Positions 7,863 through 15,940 of a DNA stretch of 64,000 bases are shown here, piece after piece (positions within the stretch are counted from its first letter, which is position 1; every line of letters starts with the position of its first letter). The stretch comes from Streptomyces pluripotens (lineage in GTDB: Bacteria; Actinomycetota; Actinomycetes; Streptomycetales; Streptomycetaceae). The stretch lies in contig NZ_CP021080.1 of the NCBI RefSeq assembly GCF_000802245.2, positions 2,356,001-2,420,000 on the forward strand. Reading direction: 5' to 3'. Below the pieces are notes generated by a model. It did no database searches. It had not been told where the DNA came from and was given only the letters and a program-made list of their open reading frames with translations. The position numbers were made by a program, and so were the translations under genes.

Positions 7863-8609
7863 TCACCGCGGAGTTGGTCGGGCCACCGTGTACGCGGTGG
7901 GGCCGGTAAGCCCTGTCCCTGTGCCGTCGAGCATGTCCAAGACCTCGAAGCCGGCACCCTCCGCGTAGCGTTCCAACTCACGGGGGAACAGGACGCGCCT
8001 GCGGATCTCGTCTCGCGCCTCGTCGCCCGCGGGGAGCGCCCAGTGCCGATGAATGGTGTTGATCTGGGTCCGCAGGTCCCACGTGTGGCGGATGGTGACG
8101 GTGGCGGGGCCTCTCGGGGTGTCCACCGTGGCAGTGGTCGGCTCGGTCCGGGTGATCGGGGCGACGGGGGAACACAGCACGAGCAGCGCTCCTGGCTGGG
8201 TATGTGCCGCAAAGGTGGCGAACACCTGGCTGATCGCCTCGTTGTCGTGCACGTAGGCGAGGCTGTTGCCCATACAGGTCACCACGTCCATGCGCTTGCC
8301 GAGTCGCACGGTGCGCATGTCGCCGGTGCGGATGTCCAGCCCGGGCCGGGCCTGGTGGGCGTAGTCGACCAGGCCGGGCTGGAGGTCCACGCCGATGCAC
8401 TCGAAGCGCTCGGCCAGGATCTCCAGGTCCCGGCCGGTACCGCATCCGAAGTCGACCAGGGTCCGGGCGTCCGGCCTGTGCAACTCGATCAGGGTCTGGC
8501 ACATCTCAGCGCTCGCGCTGTCGGACTGGACCACGTCGTAAAGTGCCGGATCGCGGTACAGGAGGTTGGTGGCTTCCACTTGCTCGGCTTCCGTGTCGGG
8601 GCTGGTCAC
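7863..8609 (-). CDS. Class I SAM-dependent methyltransferase in the element A peptide cluster
   Basis: 248 residues. Motif I VDFGCGTGRDLEILAE (residues about 52-67) and the following ECIGVDLQPG define the SAM pocket; TGDMRTVRLGKRMDVVTCMG holds motifs II-III. I chose GTG at 8609, which overlaps the stop of the Asn-synthetase homologue (GTGA) and implies coupling; a longer frame to 8651 adds 14 residues within that gene. As last gene of a minus-strand operon with a peptide precursor it may methylate the peptide, but small-molecule methylation is equally possible. Confidence 0.85.
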   Translation of the reverse strand: MTSPDTEAEQVEATNLLYRDPALYDVVQSDSASAEMCQTLIELHRPDARTLVDFGCGTGRDLEILAERFECIGVDLQPGLVDYAHQARPGLDIRTGDMRTVRLGKRMDVVTCMGNSLAYVHDNEAISQVFATFAAHTQPGALLVLCSPVAPITRTEPTTATVDTPRGPATVTIRHTWDLRTQINTIHRHWALPAGDEARDEIRRRVLFPRELERYAEGAGFEVLDMLDGTGTGLTGPTAYTVARPTPR

Positions 8610-10078
8610 ATGAGGCTTCGCAGCCCGACCTCCAGGGCGAGCACATCGCACAGCAGATCGGGGACGACCGGCGCGGAGTCGGCGTTCCTCCCCGCCTTGG
8701 CGAGAGCCTTGCCGTCAACGTAGCCAAGGTCCACCAGGATGGACTCCTTCAGCATGTCGTCCAAGACCGGCAAGCCGTAGGAACGCAAACCCTTCTCCAG
8801 GACGGCCAGGAAGTTCTCCGGTTCGGCCGGCGCGGCCACCCACTCGGGCAGCCCGGCCCGCCGGATCCGCTCGCGGAACAACGCCTTGCCTCGCTTGTGC
8901 TCGTGCGGTAGTTGCTCCATGAACCGCACGATCCGCGGGTGCGCGAGCGGACTCACCGGCCAGATTCCGGCCCGGAGGAATCCGGGGTTGTGCATCCCGA
9001 ACGCCATCAGGGTCGGGACGGGCAGCACCGGAATGGGGGCCAGGTGCTCGTTGACTTCGGCGAGCGCTCGGATTGCTTTATCGCCGAGCCACAGCACGGG
9101 TTCCGGCGTCGGCAGTTCGGCCCGTGTCCTGGAGTGGTGGGCGTTGATCTCGTCCCCGCCGCTGCCCGTGAACATGACCTCGCACCGCCGGGCGGCTGCC
9201 TGCTCGCGCACGACATTGAACGCCTCCTGGTAGAAGGCTCCCGCCGGATCGTGCGGCCTGCGCAGAGCGCGCACGCCGCCGGGGCAGAAGGGTGGGTGCT
9301 GCATGCCGAGAGTGGCCGTGTCTCGGAAGGCACAGTGCTCCACAAGGGCCCGACGCCGCTCGCCCTGTTGCCTGCCGGTGCTTCCTCCCACCAGCAGGCC
9401 GAAGCTGTGCACCTCGGGGAAGCGGGCTGCTTTCACGGCCAGGGCGACGTTCGCGGAGTCCGCGCCGCCGGACAGTTCGACGCCCACGCATCCGGTTGCT
9501 GTCGGCGCCTGGCGGATTACGTCGGTCAGCAAGTCGTCCAGAGCCATGAGTGGATCAACGCCGGGCCGGAGCGTACGTGGTTCAAGTACGTGTTCGGCGG
9601 GGTCGGGGTAGTGGATGCTGAGTCCCGAAGGGGTGAACGTGGCCGCTGCCCGTTCGGTGAGGCGGTAGACGCCTTGGAAGAGCGTCTCGGACGTGTAGCG
9701 GTGCTGCCTCGTCAGCGTGCGGGCGACAACGCGGGGCACCAGGCGGTCGGCTCGCAGATGCGGTCGCAGCAGCGTCAGGTCCCAAGAGGCGTGGAGCTCG
9801 CCAGCCTTCTCTGCCAGGTAGAGCGGGGCTGTGCCGAAGACGCCCGCCGCCAGGCGGGCTTGTCCGGGCTCCATGGTGAGTTCGACGAAGTCGGCCTCGT
9901 CCCGCTTGCACTCCTTCACGCGGACCCGTACGCGCGGCGCTTGGTCGTCGTTGACCTCCATGACCAGAGCGGACACGTTCGCGGGCTCGATCCAGCTCTC
10001 GCCGTTGGTCCAACGGCCGCCCTGTGATCTCCACTTGGGTTCCTGGAGATCGGCCAGGCGCAGACGCATCGACAACAT
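8606..10078 (-). CDS. Asparagine-synthetase homologue lacking the glutaminase cysteine (macrolactam-cyclase-like)
   Basis: 490 residues in the AsnB fold. The mature N-terminus is MLSMRLRL, with no Cys at position 2, so it cannot use glutamine hydrolysis; this is typical of lasso-peptide cyclases and related ATP-dependent amide-forming enzymes. The PPi loop ELSGGADSANVAL lies near residue 200, followed by FTGSGGDEINAHH in the synthetase half. A strong ribosome site (ggaagggga) precedes ATG 10078. It lies between a 39-residue peptide gene and a methyltransferase on the same strand, which suggests amide or ester-type activation of a peptide side chain. No leader peptidase or RRE protein is present in the element, so a lasso product is not assured. 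Confidence 0.82.
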   Translation of the reverse strand: MLSMRLRLADLQEPKWRSQGGRWTNGESWIEPANVSALVMEVNDDQAPRVRVRVKECKRDEADFVELTMEPGQARLAAGVFGTAPLYLAEKAGELHASWDLTLLRPHLRADRLVPRVVARTLTRQHRYTSETLFQGVYRLTERAAATFTPSGLSIHYPDPAEHVLEPRTLRPGVDPLMALDDLLTDVIRQAPTATGCVGVELSGGADSANVALAVKAARFPEVHSFGLLVGGSTGRQQGERRRALVEHCAFRDTATLGMQHPPFCPGGVRALRRPHDPAGAFYQEAFNVVREQAAARRCEVMFTGSGGDEINAHHSRTRAELPTPEPVLWLGDKAIRALAEVNEHLAPIPVLPVPTLMAFGMHNPGFLRAGIWPVSPLAHPRIVRFMEQLPHEHKRGKALFRERIRRAGLPEWVAAPAEPENFLAVLEKGLRSYGLPVLDDMLKESILVDLGYVDGKALAKAGRNADSAPVVPDLLCDVLALEVGLRSLM

Positions 10079-10151
10079 GTAGTCCCCTTCCGATGTCGTG
10101 CGGCGGGGCGGGGCCGCGCACGGCCCCGCCCCGCCTGGCGTCAGCCCTGGA

Positions 10152-10271
10152 TCACTTGCTGCAGTGGTCGCCGTTGTTGTCGCCGCCGCCCGGCATCTTG
10201 TCGAGCAGCGCGGCTTCGACGGCCGGGACGCCGGTGATCAGGTCGCCGGTGAACAGCTCGTCCACGTTCAT
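10152..10271 (-). CDS. 39-residue precursor-like peptide, candidate RiPP substrate
   Basis: Short frame with ribosome site gggaga before ATG 10271. The N-terminal half MNVDELFTGDLITGVPAVEA is acidic and helix-forming like a leader, with AALLDKM before a polar tail PGGGDNNGDHCSK. The tail has three Asp/Asn-rich sites, one Cys and one Lys, all possible substrates for the adjacent amide-forming enzyme and methyltransferase. It ends about 70 bp before the Asn-synthetase homologue on the same strand. I do not recognise the peptide family. It could instead be an unmodified small protein. Confidence 0.68.
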   Translation of the reverse strand: MNVDELFTGDLITGVPAVEAALLDKMPGGGDNNGDHCSK

Positions 10272-10441
10272 CGTTTTCTCCCTTACGGTTTTCAGTGGAC
10301 TCCGCGGCGGATGCTGCGGAGTTGGACCCGTCCGGCTGCCGGACCCTTGCGAAGAAGGCAGCCGGGCGGGGTGCCCACCGCTTCCGGCGGCGGGCCCTCC
10401 CTCGTCACAGGTGGGGAGCCTGGATGCGTGACGGGGAGGAG

Positions 10442-10555
10442 TCAGGTGGGTGTGGATGCGGCGGCGACGCCCAGGACGAAGCCGACCGATCCCGAGATGG
10501 TGATGATCAGGACTGGTCCGGCGTAGCGGCCGGCGGCTGCGGCTAACCGGTTCAC
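10442..10555 (-). CDS. 37-residue single-membrane-span peptide
   Basis: GTG at 10555 overlaps the stop of the preceding 75-residue gene. The product is basic at the N-terminus (VNRLAAAAGRYA) followed by one hydrophobic span GPVLIITISGSVGFVLGVAA. It could be a membrane peptide of the cluster, for instance for immunity or export, or a second substrate. Only the coupled start and clean membrane segment support it. Confidence 0.5.
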   Translation of the reverse strand: MNRLAAAAGRYAGPVLIITISGSVGFVLGVAAASTPT

Positions 10556-10779
10556 AGCCGCTCTCCGCGGCTGCGCTGGTTGGCTTCGCGTACTGCGACG
10601 CTCAGCTTCTCCGCGCCGTACTCGGGCGTGGCACTGCGGTGCTGCGGGCAGAGACACGGCGAGAACCGGTTCGAACCCGGCGGCAGGTCTGCGCCCTCGT
10701 AGGTGTTGATCCTCAACACCCCGTCCATGCCTCGCTCCTCGGTCATCCGGGCCAGACGGGCCCGTGCTTCGCTTCTCAT
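10552..10779 (-). CDS. 75-residue protein with a C-x-C-P-x-H motif, first gene of the element A cargo operon
   Basis: Begins at ATG 10779 opposite the regulator gene at 10929. The N-terminal half is helical and charged (RARLARMTEERGMDGVLRIN); the middle holds RFSPCLCPQHRS, a possible metal-binding knuckle; the C-terminus is a charged helix. Its stop overlaps the next small gene. No known family recognised. As leading gene of the operon it might be an accessory or substrate-recognition protein of the peptide cluster. Confidence 0.5.
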   Translation of the reverse strand: MRSEARARLARMTEERGMDGVLRINTYEGADLPPGSNRFSPCLCPQHRSATPEYGAEKLSVAVREANQRSRGERL

Positions 10780-10928
10780 CCCTCAGCCCTTCAGACGACG
10801 GCTGCGGCGAGGACTCGCCGTTCCCTGCTGCCTCTACGCAACCGCACGACCACGCTCAGCGGTACCGTTGCCGCAGCGTCAGGACTTGAAAGCCTTGAAA
10901 GTTCGCAAGGGCAGGGGGAGTTGAGGGC

Positions 10929-12269
10929 ATGGCTAAGCGTGAACCGAACGCGGCGCTCGGGCGCATGCTCTCCGAGAGCCGTTGGACTCACCGCCAGTTC
11001 GCGCGGGCGGTGAACCGCGTCGGTACGGAGACCGGAGTCCCTCTGCGCTACGACGAGTCGGCGGTGAGCCACTGGCTGGGCGGCACCGTCCCTCGGGGTG
11101 CGGTGCGCGGATGCATCCTCGAAGCTCTCTCCCGCCGCCTCGGCCGCCCCGTCACCCATGCCGAGGCCGGGCTGCCCGTTCCACGCGATCGCTCCCCCGC
11201 GGCTGCGGATACCGTGGAAGGGGTGATCGACCTGGGGAGGCTGGATATGGACCCGTCCCGCCGCAGCGTCCTGGGTGCCGGCCTGTTCTCCGTGGCCGTC
11301 ACCATTCCTGGCTGGCCTGATGTAGTCGGGCGTGCCGATGCCATTCAGTCCGGCCGCACGAGTCGCATCGGCATGAACGAAGTGGACATGGTCATCGCCA
11401 TGACCGAGCGTGTTTCGGAGCTGGACGACGAGTTCGGTGGCCGTCACGCACGCCCCATGGCGGCCTCGTTCATGGTCAACACCGTGGCCTCCTACCTGCG
11501 CGCCGACGCACCCGAGGACGTACGAAAGGCGATGCTGTCCGCCGCCTCGGACCTGCTGTACCTGACCGGCTACATGGCCGTGGACGAAGGTCTGCACGGT
11601 CTCGCGCAGCGCTACTACGTCAAGGCTCTGGAGCTGGCGGGCGCGGCCGAGGACCACCTGACGTACTGCACCACCCTGCGGGGCATGAGCGTCCAGGCAG
11701 TTGACCTCCGCCACGGGGCGAAGGCCATGGAGCTGGCCGACGCCGCTGCCGCCGCCTCCCCGAAGGCCGGTCCTCGGATGCTGGCCTTCCTCGTCGGCCA
11801 GCAGGCGCACGCCGCCGCGCAGACCGGCGACCGTACGGGTGCGCTGCGCTACATCCGGGAGGCCGAGGCTGCCATGAACCGTGCTGAGTCACGCGGCAAG
11901 GCGTTCGGCTCGTATGACCCCTCTTCGCTCAACTACCACGTCAGTCAGGTGCGTTACGAACTCGGTGACAAGGCCGGAGCCGTCGAAGCCATGCAGCAAG
12001 CGGACCGGCTCCGCCCCAGCGTGTACCAGCGCACACGAGTACACCGTCGTGGCCTGTTGGCAGAGCGGCAGTTGGAGCTCGGCCATCTGGAAGCGGCGTG
12101 TGCCACCTGGCACCAGGCCCTCCACGACTACCCCAAGGTGCAGTCCGGCCGTGCCGACGAACGCGTGAAGGCGATGTTCGGTCTCTTGCGCCCTCATCTG
12201 AAGAACGCGACGGCGCTCGACTTGTACGACCGAGCGCGGACGCTCGCGCCACCGTCGCTGGTCGCCTGA
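10929..12269 (+). CDS. HTH regulator with TPR-like repeats, divergent from the peptide cluster
   Basis: 446 residues. The N-terminal 65 residues form an XRE-like HTH (LGRMLSESRWTHRQFARAVN, then YDESAVSHWLGG). From about residue 150 the protein is all-helical with TPR-like spacing (YYVKALELAGAAEDHL; AMELADAAAAASPKAG). Proteins of this architecture often act as peptide- or signal-responsive regulators next to Streptomyces secondary-metabolite genes. Ribosome site gggggag precedes ATG 10929. The 149-bp divergent spacer to 10779 should hold promoters for both directions. A regulator of the cargo operon is the likely role. Confidence 0.78.
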   Translation: MAKREPNAALGRMLSESRWTHRQFARAVNRVGTETGVPLRYDESAVSHWLGGTVPRGAVRGCILEALSRRLGRPVTHAEAGLPVPRDRSPAAADTVEGVIDLGRLDMDPSRRSVLGAGLFSVAVTIPGWPDVVGRADAIQSGRTSRIGMNEVDMVIAMTERVSELDDEFGGRHARPMAASFMVNTVASYLRADAPEDVRKAMLSAASDLLYLTGYMAVDEGLHGLAQRYYVKALELAGAAEDHLTYCTTLRGMSVQAVDLRHGAKAMELADAAAAASPKAGPRMLAFLVGQQAHAAAQTGDRTGALRYIREAEAAMNRAESRGKAFGSYDPSSLNYHVSQVRYELGDKAGAVEAMQQADRLRPSVYQRTRVHRRGLLAERQLELGHLEAACATWHQALHDYPKVQSGRADERVKAMFGLLRPHLKNATALDLYDRARTLAPPSLVA

Positions 12270-12838
12270 TCTCCGTCGCACCTTCAAGCTCGGCCACAGA
12301 AAGTCAGCCACGACGGCGGGTGCGCCAAGAGATCACCCGCCACGTGTGCTTCCAGCAACCCCGCACCGGCCTCAACCACGCCGCTTCCTCCCGTCACGGC
12401 ATCCGCCCTTCTCCTGCGTGGCCGTTTGGCAGCGGGCTGGGCTGCTCGATCTGTGGCCTCGCCTGTGACCGCACCCCTCGACGATCGCGGCTTTCGGCTG
12501 CCGCGACCTGACGTGGTGCTGTGCGGCGTTCGGCGGAGTCGGCCTGGCGGCGCCGCTGCAGGCCGATGCGGCTGCTTCCGGGATCGGGTTCGGCTCGCTT
12601 GCCTGCCACTGCGCGCCGAGTGGCCGGTGGGCGTCGCCAGCGGGGCGGCAGACAGGAGCGGGCGGCGGTCACCGGCCGCCGGCGCGCGGCGGCCCGCGCA
12701 AGCGGGACGCCCTTCTTGATCAAGTAAAGAAACTCTGAACAGCTCACCCTGTCGCCCCATCTGGTCAAGGTGTCAGGCTGACCGTCAGGGGCGCTGTTGT
12801 CGGCGCTTCTTCGACTCGGCCAGTGCGGCTTCAAGCAC
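12270..12838. other. Deletion scar region of element A
   Basis: No gene. GC-rich filler up to about 12600, then a stretch (12640-12745) that matches 19310-19402 of element B: gacaggagcgggcggcgg and, further on, ttgatcaagtaaagaaactc. In element B this stretch stands next to the KorSA gene. In element A it is followed almost at once by the Rep tail, so the segment corresponding to KorSA-TraB-Spd-Rep (about 5 kb in element B) appears to be deleted here. Confidence 0.65.
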
Positions 12839-12979
12839 GACCCGGACACCACCCTCGTCGTCGGCCACTGGACCTACCTCGGCACCGGCTACAGCCCCGG
12901 CGGCGCACTCCTCGCCGCCGCCGTCTGGCACCGCAGAGAACTCACACGGCAGTTCGCGGCCGAAGGGGGCTGCGGATGA
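12839..12979 (+). pseudogene. C-terminal remnant of the replication initiator (Rep) of element A
   Basis: The last 46 codons of a Rep protein survive: DPDTTLVVGHWTYLGTGYSP and AAAVWHRRELTRQFAAEGGC, nearly the same as the end of the intact Rep of element B (24650-24789). The stop overlaps the xis start as ATGA, as in element B. Everything upstream of this tail is gone. Confidence 0.85.
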
Positions 12980-13179
12980 CCACGGCCTCCGAACGGGCGC
13001 CGGAGGAACTGCTGACGGTGCCGCAGGTCATGGACCGCCTCCAGCTCGGCCGCTCCGCCGTCTACGACCTGCTCCGCACCCGACAGCTCGCCTCGATCAC
13101 CCTCGGCCGCGCCCGCCGCATCCCCTCCCACTCCCTCACCGACTTCATCCGCACCCGACTCGAACAGGAAGCTGCCTGA
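12976..13179 (+). CDS. xis: Excisionase-like HTH protein (Xis) of element A
   Basis: 67 residues: LLTVPQVMDRLQLGRSAVYD is the helix-turn-helix, followed by LLRTRQLASITLGRARRIPS, the wing typical of MerR/AlpA-type excisionases. ATG 12976 overlaps the Rep remnant stop, and its own stop overlaps the integrase start (TGATG). It should direct excision together with Int. Nearly identical to the element B copy at 24789-25013 apart from a shorter N-terminus. Confidence 0.88.
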   Translation: MTTASERAPEELLTVPQVMDRLQLGRSAVYDLLRTRQLASITLGRARRIPSHSLTDFIRTRLEQEAA

Positions 13180-14486
13180 TGGCCACGCCCCGAGACATTC
13201 CCGGCTCCCGCCGTACCCGCGCCAACGGTGACGGAACCGTCTACCAGCGCAAGGACAGCCGCTGGGAAGCCGCCGGATACGTCCTCGCCCCCGGCAACAC
13301 CCGCCGCCGTGTTCGCGTCTACGGCACCACCCGGAAGGAGGCCCTGGCCAAGCCCACCGAGAAGATCGCCAACAGCAACCGCGGCCTCCCCGTCCCCTCC
13401 GCACAGGGCACCGTCGGCGCATACCTGACCTACTGGCTGGAGAACGTCGCCGTCCACCACCTCCGCGAAACCACCCACACCCGCTACACCGCCTGCGTCC
13501 ACCGCTACCTCATCCCGGGCCTGGGCAAGAAGAAGCTCGCCAAGCTCACCGCCAAGGACGTCCGCACCTGGCTCGACCAACTCCGCACCACCTGCCAGTG
13601 CTGCACACGCGGCCTCGACACCGCCCGCGACCAGCCGCAGTGCTGCGCGATCGGGCAGTGCTGCCACAGGCGGCTGTCACCGCTGACGCTGGCCTACGTG
13701 CACTCCGTCCTCAAGTCCGCCCTGGAGCACGCCGTCCGCGAAGAGGAGATCCCGCGCAACGTCGCCCGCAACGTCCGCATGGGCACACCCCGCCCCCGCC
13801 GCTTCGAACCCCTCACCACCGAAGAAGCCCGCGCCTTCCTCACCGCCACCGACGGCCACCGGCTCAGCGCACTGTTCGAACTCGCCCTGCGCACCGGACT
13901 ACGCAAGGGCGAACTCCTCGGCCTGCGCTGGGAGGACCTCGACCTGGCCGGCGGCACCGCCAGCATCCGCCGTACCCTCCAACGCACCAACAGCGCCGGC
14001 CTGACCGCCCTGCCGACCAAGACCCAGAGCTCGGAACGGCGCATCGCACTGCCCACCGAGTGCCTGCGCTCCCTCGAACAGCACCGCGACCGGCAGGCCC
14101 AGGAACGCGAGGCTGCGGGGGCGGGCTGGAAGGGGACTGGTTACGTCTTCACCCGGCCCGACGGCTCGCCGATCGAGGGTGCCACGCTCACCCGGCACTT
14201 CAACGCCCTGCTCCGCCGGGCCGCCTTGCGGCGCATCCGCTTCCATGATCTCCGGCACTCGGCGGCGACCCTGCTCCTGGAGCAGGGTGTCGAACTCGTC
14301 GTGATCAAGGAACTGCTGGGCCATGCCCACATCGGCGTGACCGCGACGGTGTATGCCCACGTCCGGCTCCGCCTCCAGAGGCAGGCCATCGACACCCTCA
14401 GCAACGCGCTCTGCCACCCAGCCGACGGTAGTCCGGAGCCCCGCGACGGCGACGAGCCACCGCTTTGTGCAGCACCCGTCCGCTGA
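13179..14486 (+). CDS. int: Tyrosine site-specific integrase of element A (intact)
   Basis: 435 residues. An N-terminal SAM-like core-binding region (from AYLTYWLENVAVHHLRETTH) contains a cysteine-rich insert of eight Cys between about residues 143 and 168. The catalytic domain shows Arg in LRTGLRKGELLGLRW (about residue 242), HDLRHSAATLL (about 355-358) and the Tyr nucleophile in TATVYAHVRL (about 391). All catalytic residues are present, unlike element B. Arm repeats follow directly at 14488-14510. Because the two integrases are very similar, this one could act on both elements. Confidence 0.92.
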   Translation: MATPRDIPGSRRTRANGDGTVYQRKDSRWEAAGYVLAPGNTRRRVRVYGTTRKEALAKPTEKIANSNRGLPVPSAQGTVGAYLTYWLENVAVHHLRETTHTRYTACVHRYLIPGLGKKKLAKLTAKDVRTWLDQLRTTCQCCTRGLDTARDQPQCCAIGQCCHRRLSPLTLAYVHSVLKSALEHAVREEEIPRNVARNVRMGTPRPRRFEPLTTEEARAFLTATDGHRLSALFELALRTGLRKGELLGLRWEDLDLAGGTASIRRTLQRTNSAGLTALPTKTQSSERRIALPTECLRSLEQHRDRQAQEREAAGAGWKGTGYVFTRPDGSPIEGATLTRHFNALLRRAALRRIRFHDLRHSAATLLLEQGVELVVIKELLGHAHIGVTATVYAHVRLRLQRQAIDTLSNALCHPADGSPEPRDGDEPPLCAAPVR

Positions 14487-14487
14487 C

Positions 14488-14510
14488 GTTGCCGTCAACT
14501 ACTGCCGTCA
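14488..14510 (+). repeat. Arm-type repeat next to the element A integrase
   Basis: 23 bp made of gttgccgtcaa and ctactgccgtca, holding TGCCGTCA twice. Identical to 26313-26335 in element B and, with one base missing and one variable base, to the left-end copies at 7799-7820 and 16922-16943. Probably an integrase-binding arm site rather than the crossover core. Confidence 0.75.
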
Positions 14511-14523
14511 GACACCCAGAGGG

Positions 14524-15861
14524 CAGGGCTGTTGCAAAGTCTTTTGATCTTGCGTGGGAGCGCTGGTCAGGCAAGGCCGAGGAGGTCCAGTGGTCGGCGG
14601 AAGCCGTCGTAGGACATCTCGCGGAGTCCGGCCGCGATGTTCGCGTGGCCGGAGGCTCGCAGTGTGTTGATCGCGAAGCTGCGGAGGGTGGCCATGTTGT
14701 CCGGGCCGTGTCCGGTTCGGACCGTGGAGGCGTCCTCGGCGAAGGCGGTGTCTCGGACGAAGTGGAGACGGTTCTCGATGATCCACTGCGAACGGACGAT
14801 CTTCGCGATGCGCTCGGGGGAGGCTTCGCGGCTGGCCAGGTCCGTGATGACGTAGACCGTCTCGCGGCTGCGTTTGCCGGTCTTGCGCTGAGTGCGGTGC
14901 CGGACGATCTTCGCGACCTGGACCGCGTGGGGGAAGTCGACGCCGAGGTCGGTGATGGTCAGGGCCTGCACGACGCGGGTCTCCAGGCGTCCGTGGGCAT
15001 CGGTGCGGTCGTAGAACTTCGCACTCGCCTTCTCCCAGGGCAGGGTGGCGAGTTGGCGGTGCAGGTTCTTCTGGTTGCGCTTCACGGTGAAGGCGTAGTG
15101 CGCCTTCTTCTCCTCGACGAGGAACCGGGCGTGATCGCGCTGGCAGTGCAGGGCATCCGCGGAGACCGTGACGCCGGTCAGGTCGTAGGGCGCCAGCAAG
15201 GCATCAAAGCAGGTGATTTCGTTCGTCTTGCCGGGGACCCGCAGTTGGGTGACGGTCAGGCCGGCGCCGGTGATCGCGGCCAGCAGATGGGCGGCCGGGA
15301 TCTCGCCGTGGCGCGAGCCGCGGGCGCTCTTGCCATCCACCGCGAGGGTGTCCGCCCCGGCCGGATCGGATCCGAGCAGGTCGGCGAGCCCGCCGGGGCA
15401 GGCGGCGTTCAGGACGCGGCGGATGGTCGCCGCACTCGGCGCGATGCGCACGTTCAAGACCGTCGTGGCGCGGGCGCCGAGCCGGGCGAGCGTGTCCTGC
15501 GGGGCGCTCGCTGCCCACTGGCCGATCGCGGCGAAGGAACGGGCTCCGGTCAGCACCGCCGAGCAGGCCACCAGCAGCACGCTCACGAACGAGTGACGCT
15601 TCCCGCGCCGATGCCGGGGGTCGGCCAAGGTCCGCAGCCGCAGGGCCAGCGGTCCGATCAACCGGTGCTGACGGGTGGGCGACTTGATCAGACAGACGGT
15701 GGCAGACTGACGGCACATCGAAGCTCCGGGCGGTGCGGGCGACTTGATCGGTCACCGGCATCAACCGGAGCTTCGTTGCGTACGGACCGGGCCGACCGCG
15801 CATCGTCATACCGTCGCGACCTGCGCACTCACGTGATCACCGGGACTTTGAAACCGCCCTG
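14524..15861 (-). mobile_element. ISAs1-family insertion sequence (copy 2, transposase intact)
   Basis: About 1.34 kb bounded by imperfect inverted repeats: cagggctgttgcaaagtc at 14524-14541 and, read inward on the minus strand, cagggcggtttcaaagtc at 15861-15844 (16 of 18 positions). It splits the right end of element A between the integrase arm repeats and the terminator. Both flanks hold a gccgtca...cacccaga-like piece, but no clean 8-10 bp duplication is seen. Confidence 0.85.
14567..15718 (-). CDS. ISAs1-family transposase
   Basis: 383 residues, full length for the family. N-terminal domain RLRTLADPRHRRGKRHSFVS, then the DDE domain: DTLAVDGKSARGSRHG, VTVSADALHCQRDHARFL, and the C-terminal SQWIIENRLHFVRDTAFAED with the last acidic residue. 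The TNEITCFDALL block is shared with copy 1. No frameshift or stop, so it may be active. Confidence 0.93.
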   Translation of the reverse strand: MCRQSATVCLIKSPTRQHRLIGPLALRLRTLADPRHRRGKRHSFVSVLLVACSAVLTGARSFAAIGQWAASAPQDTLARLGARATTVLNVRIAPSAATIRRVLNAACPGGLADLLGSDPAGADTLAVDGKSARGSRHGEIPAAHLLAAITGAGLTVTQLRVPGKTNEITCFDALLAPYDLTGVTVSADALHCQRDHARFLVEEKKAHYAFTVKRNQKNLHRQLATLPWEKASAKFYDRTDAHGRLETRVVQALTITDLGVDFPHAVQVAKIVRHRTQRKTGKRSRETVYVITDLASREASPERIAKIVRSQWIIENRLHFVRDTAFAEDASTVRTGHGPDNMATLRSFAINTLRASGHANIAAGLREMSYDGFRRPLDLLGLA

Positions 15862-15878
15862 GCCGTCACCCCACCCAG

Positions 15879-15909
15879 AAGCCCCGCCAGGATGCACCTG
15901 ACGGGGCTT
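15879..15909. terminator. Terminator after the immunity gene of element A
   Basis: Stem aagccccgccagg (15879-15891) / cctgacggggctt (15897-15909), 12 of 13 pairs, followed on the plus strand by aatttt. It can end transcription from the immunity gene on the minus strand and from the integrase side on the plus strand. Confidence 0.8.
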
Positions 15910-15940
15910 CAATTTTGCTACCGGGATCCGCGCACGCCGC

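Noticed and set aside
7799..14510. Treating the TGCCGTCA double repeats as the att crossover cores of element A
   Set aside because: They sit beside the integrases and inside the left ends with a one-base spacing difference, as arm-binding sites do. The sharp identity border with the Rhs gene lies at CACACGTACTATGT instead. I cannot fully exclude the alternative.
14511..15878. Target-site duplication of ISAs1 copy 2
   Set aside because: The two flanks share gccgtca and cacccaga pieces but not as an adjacent 8-10 bp repeat, so the original target cannot be stated.
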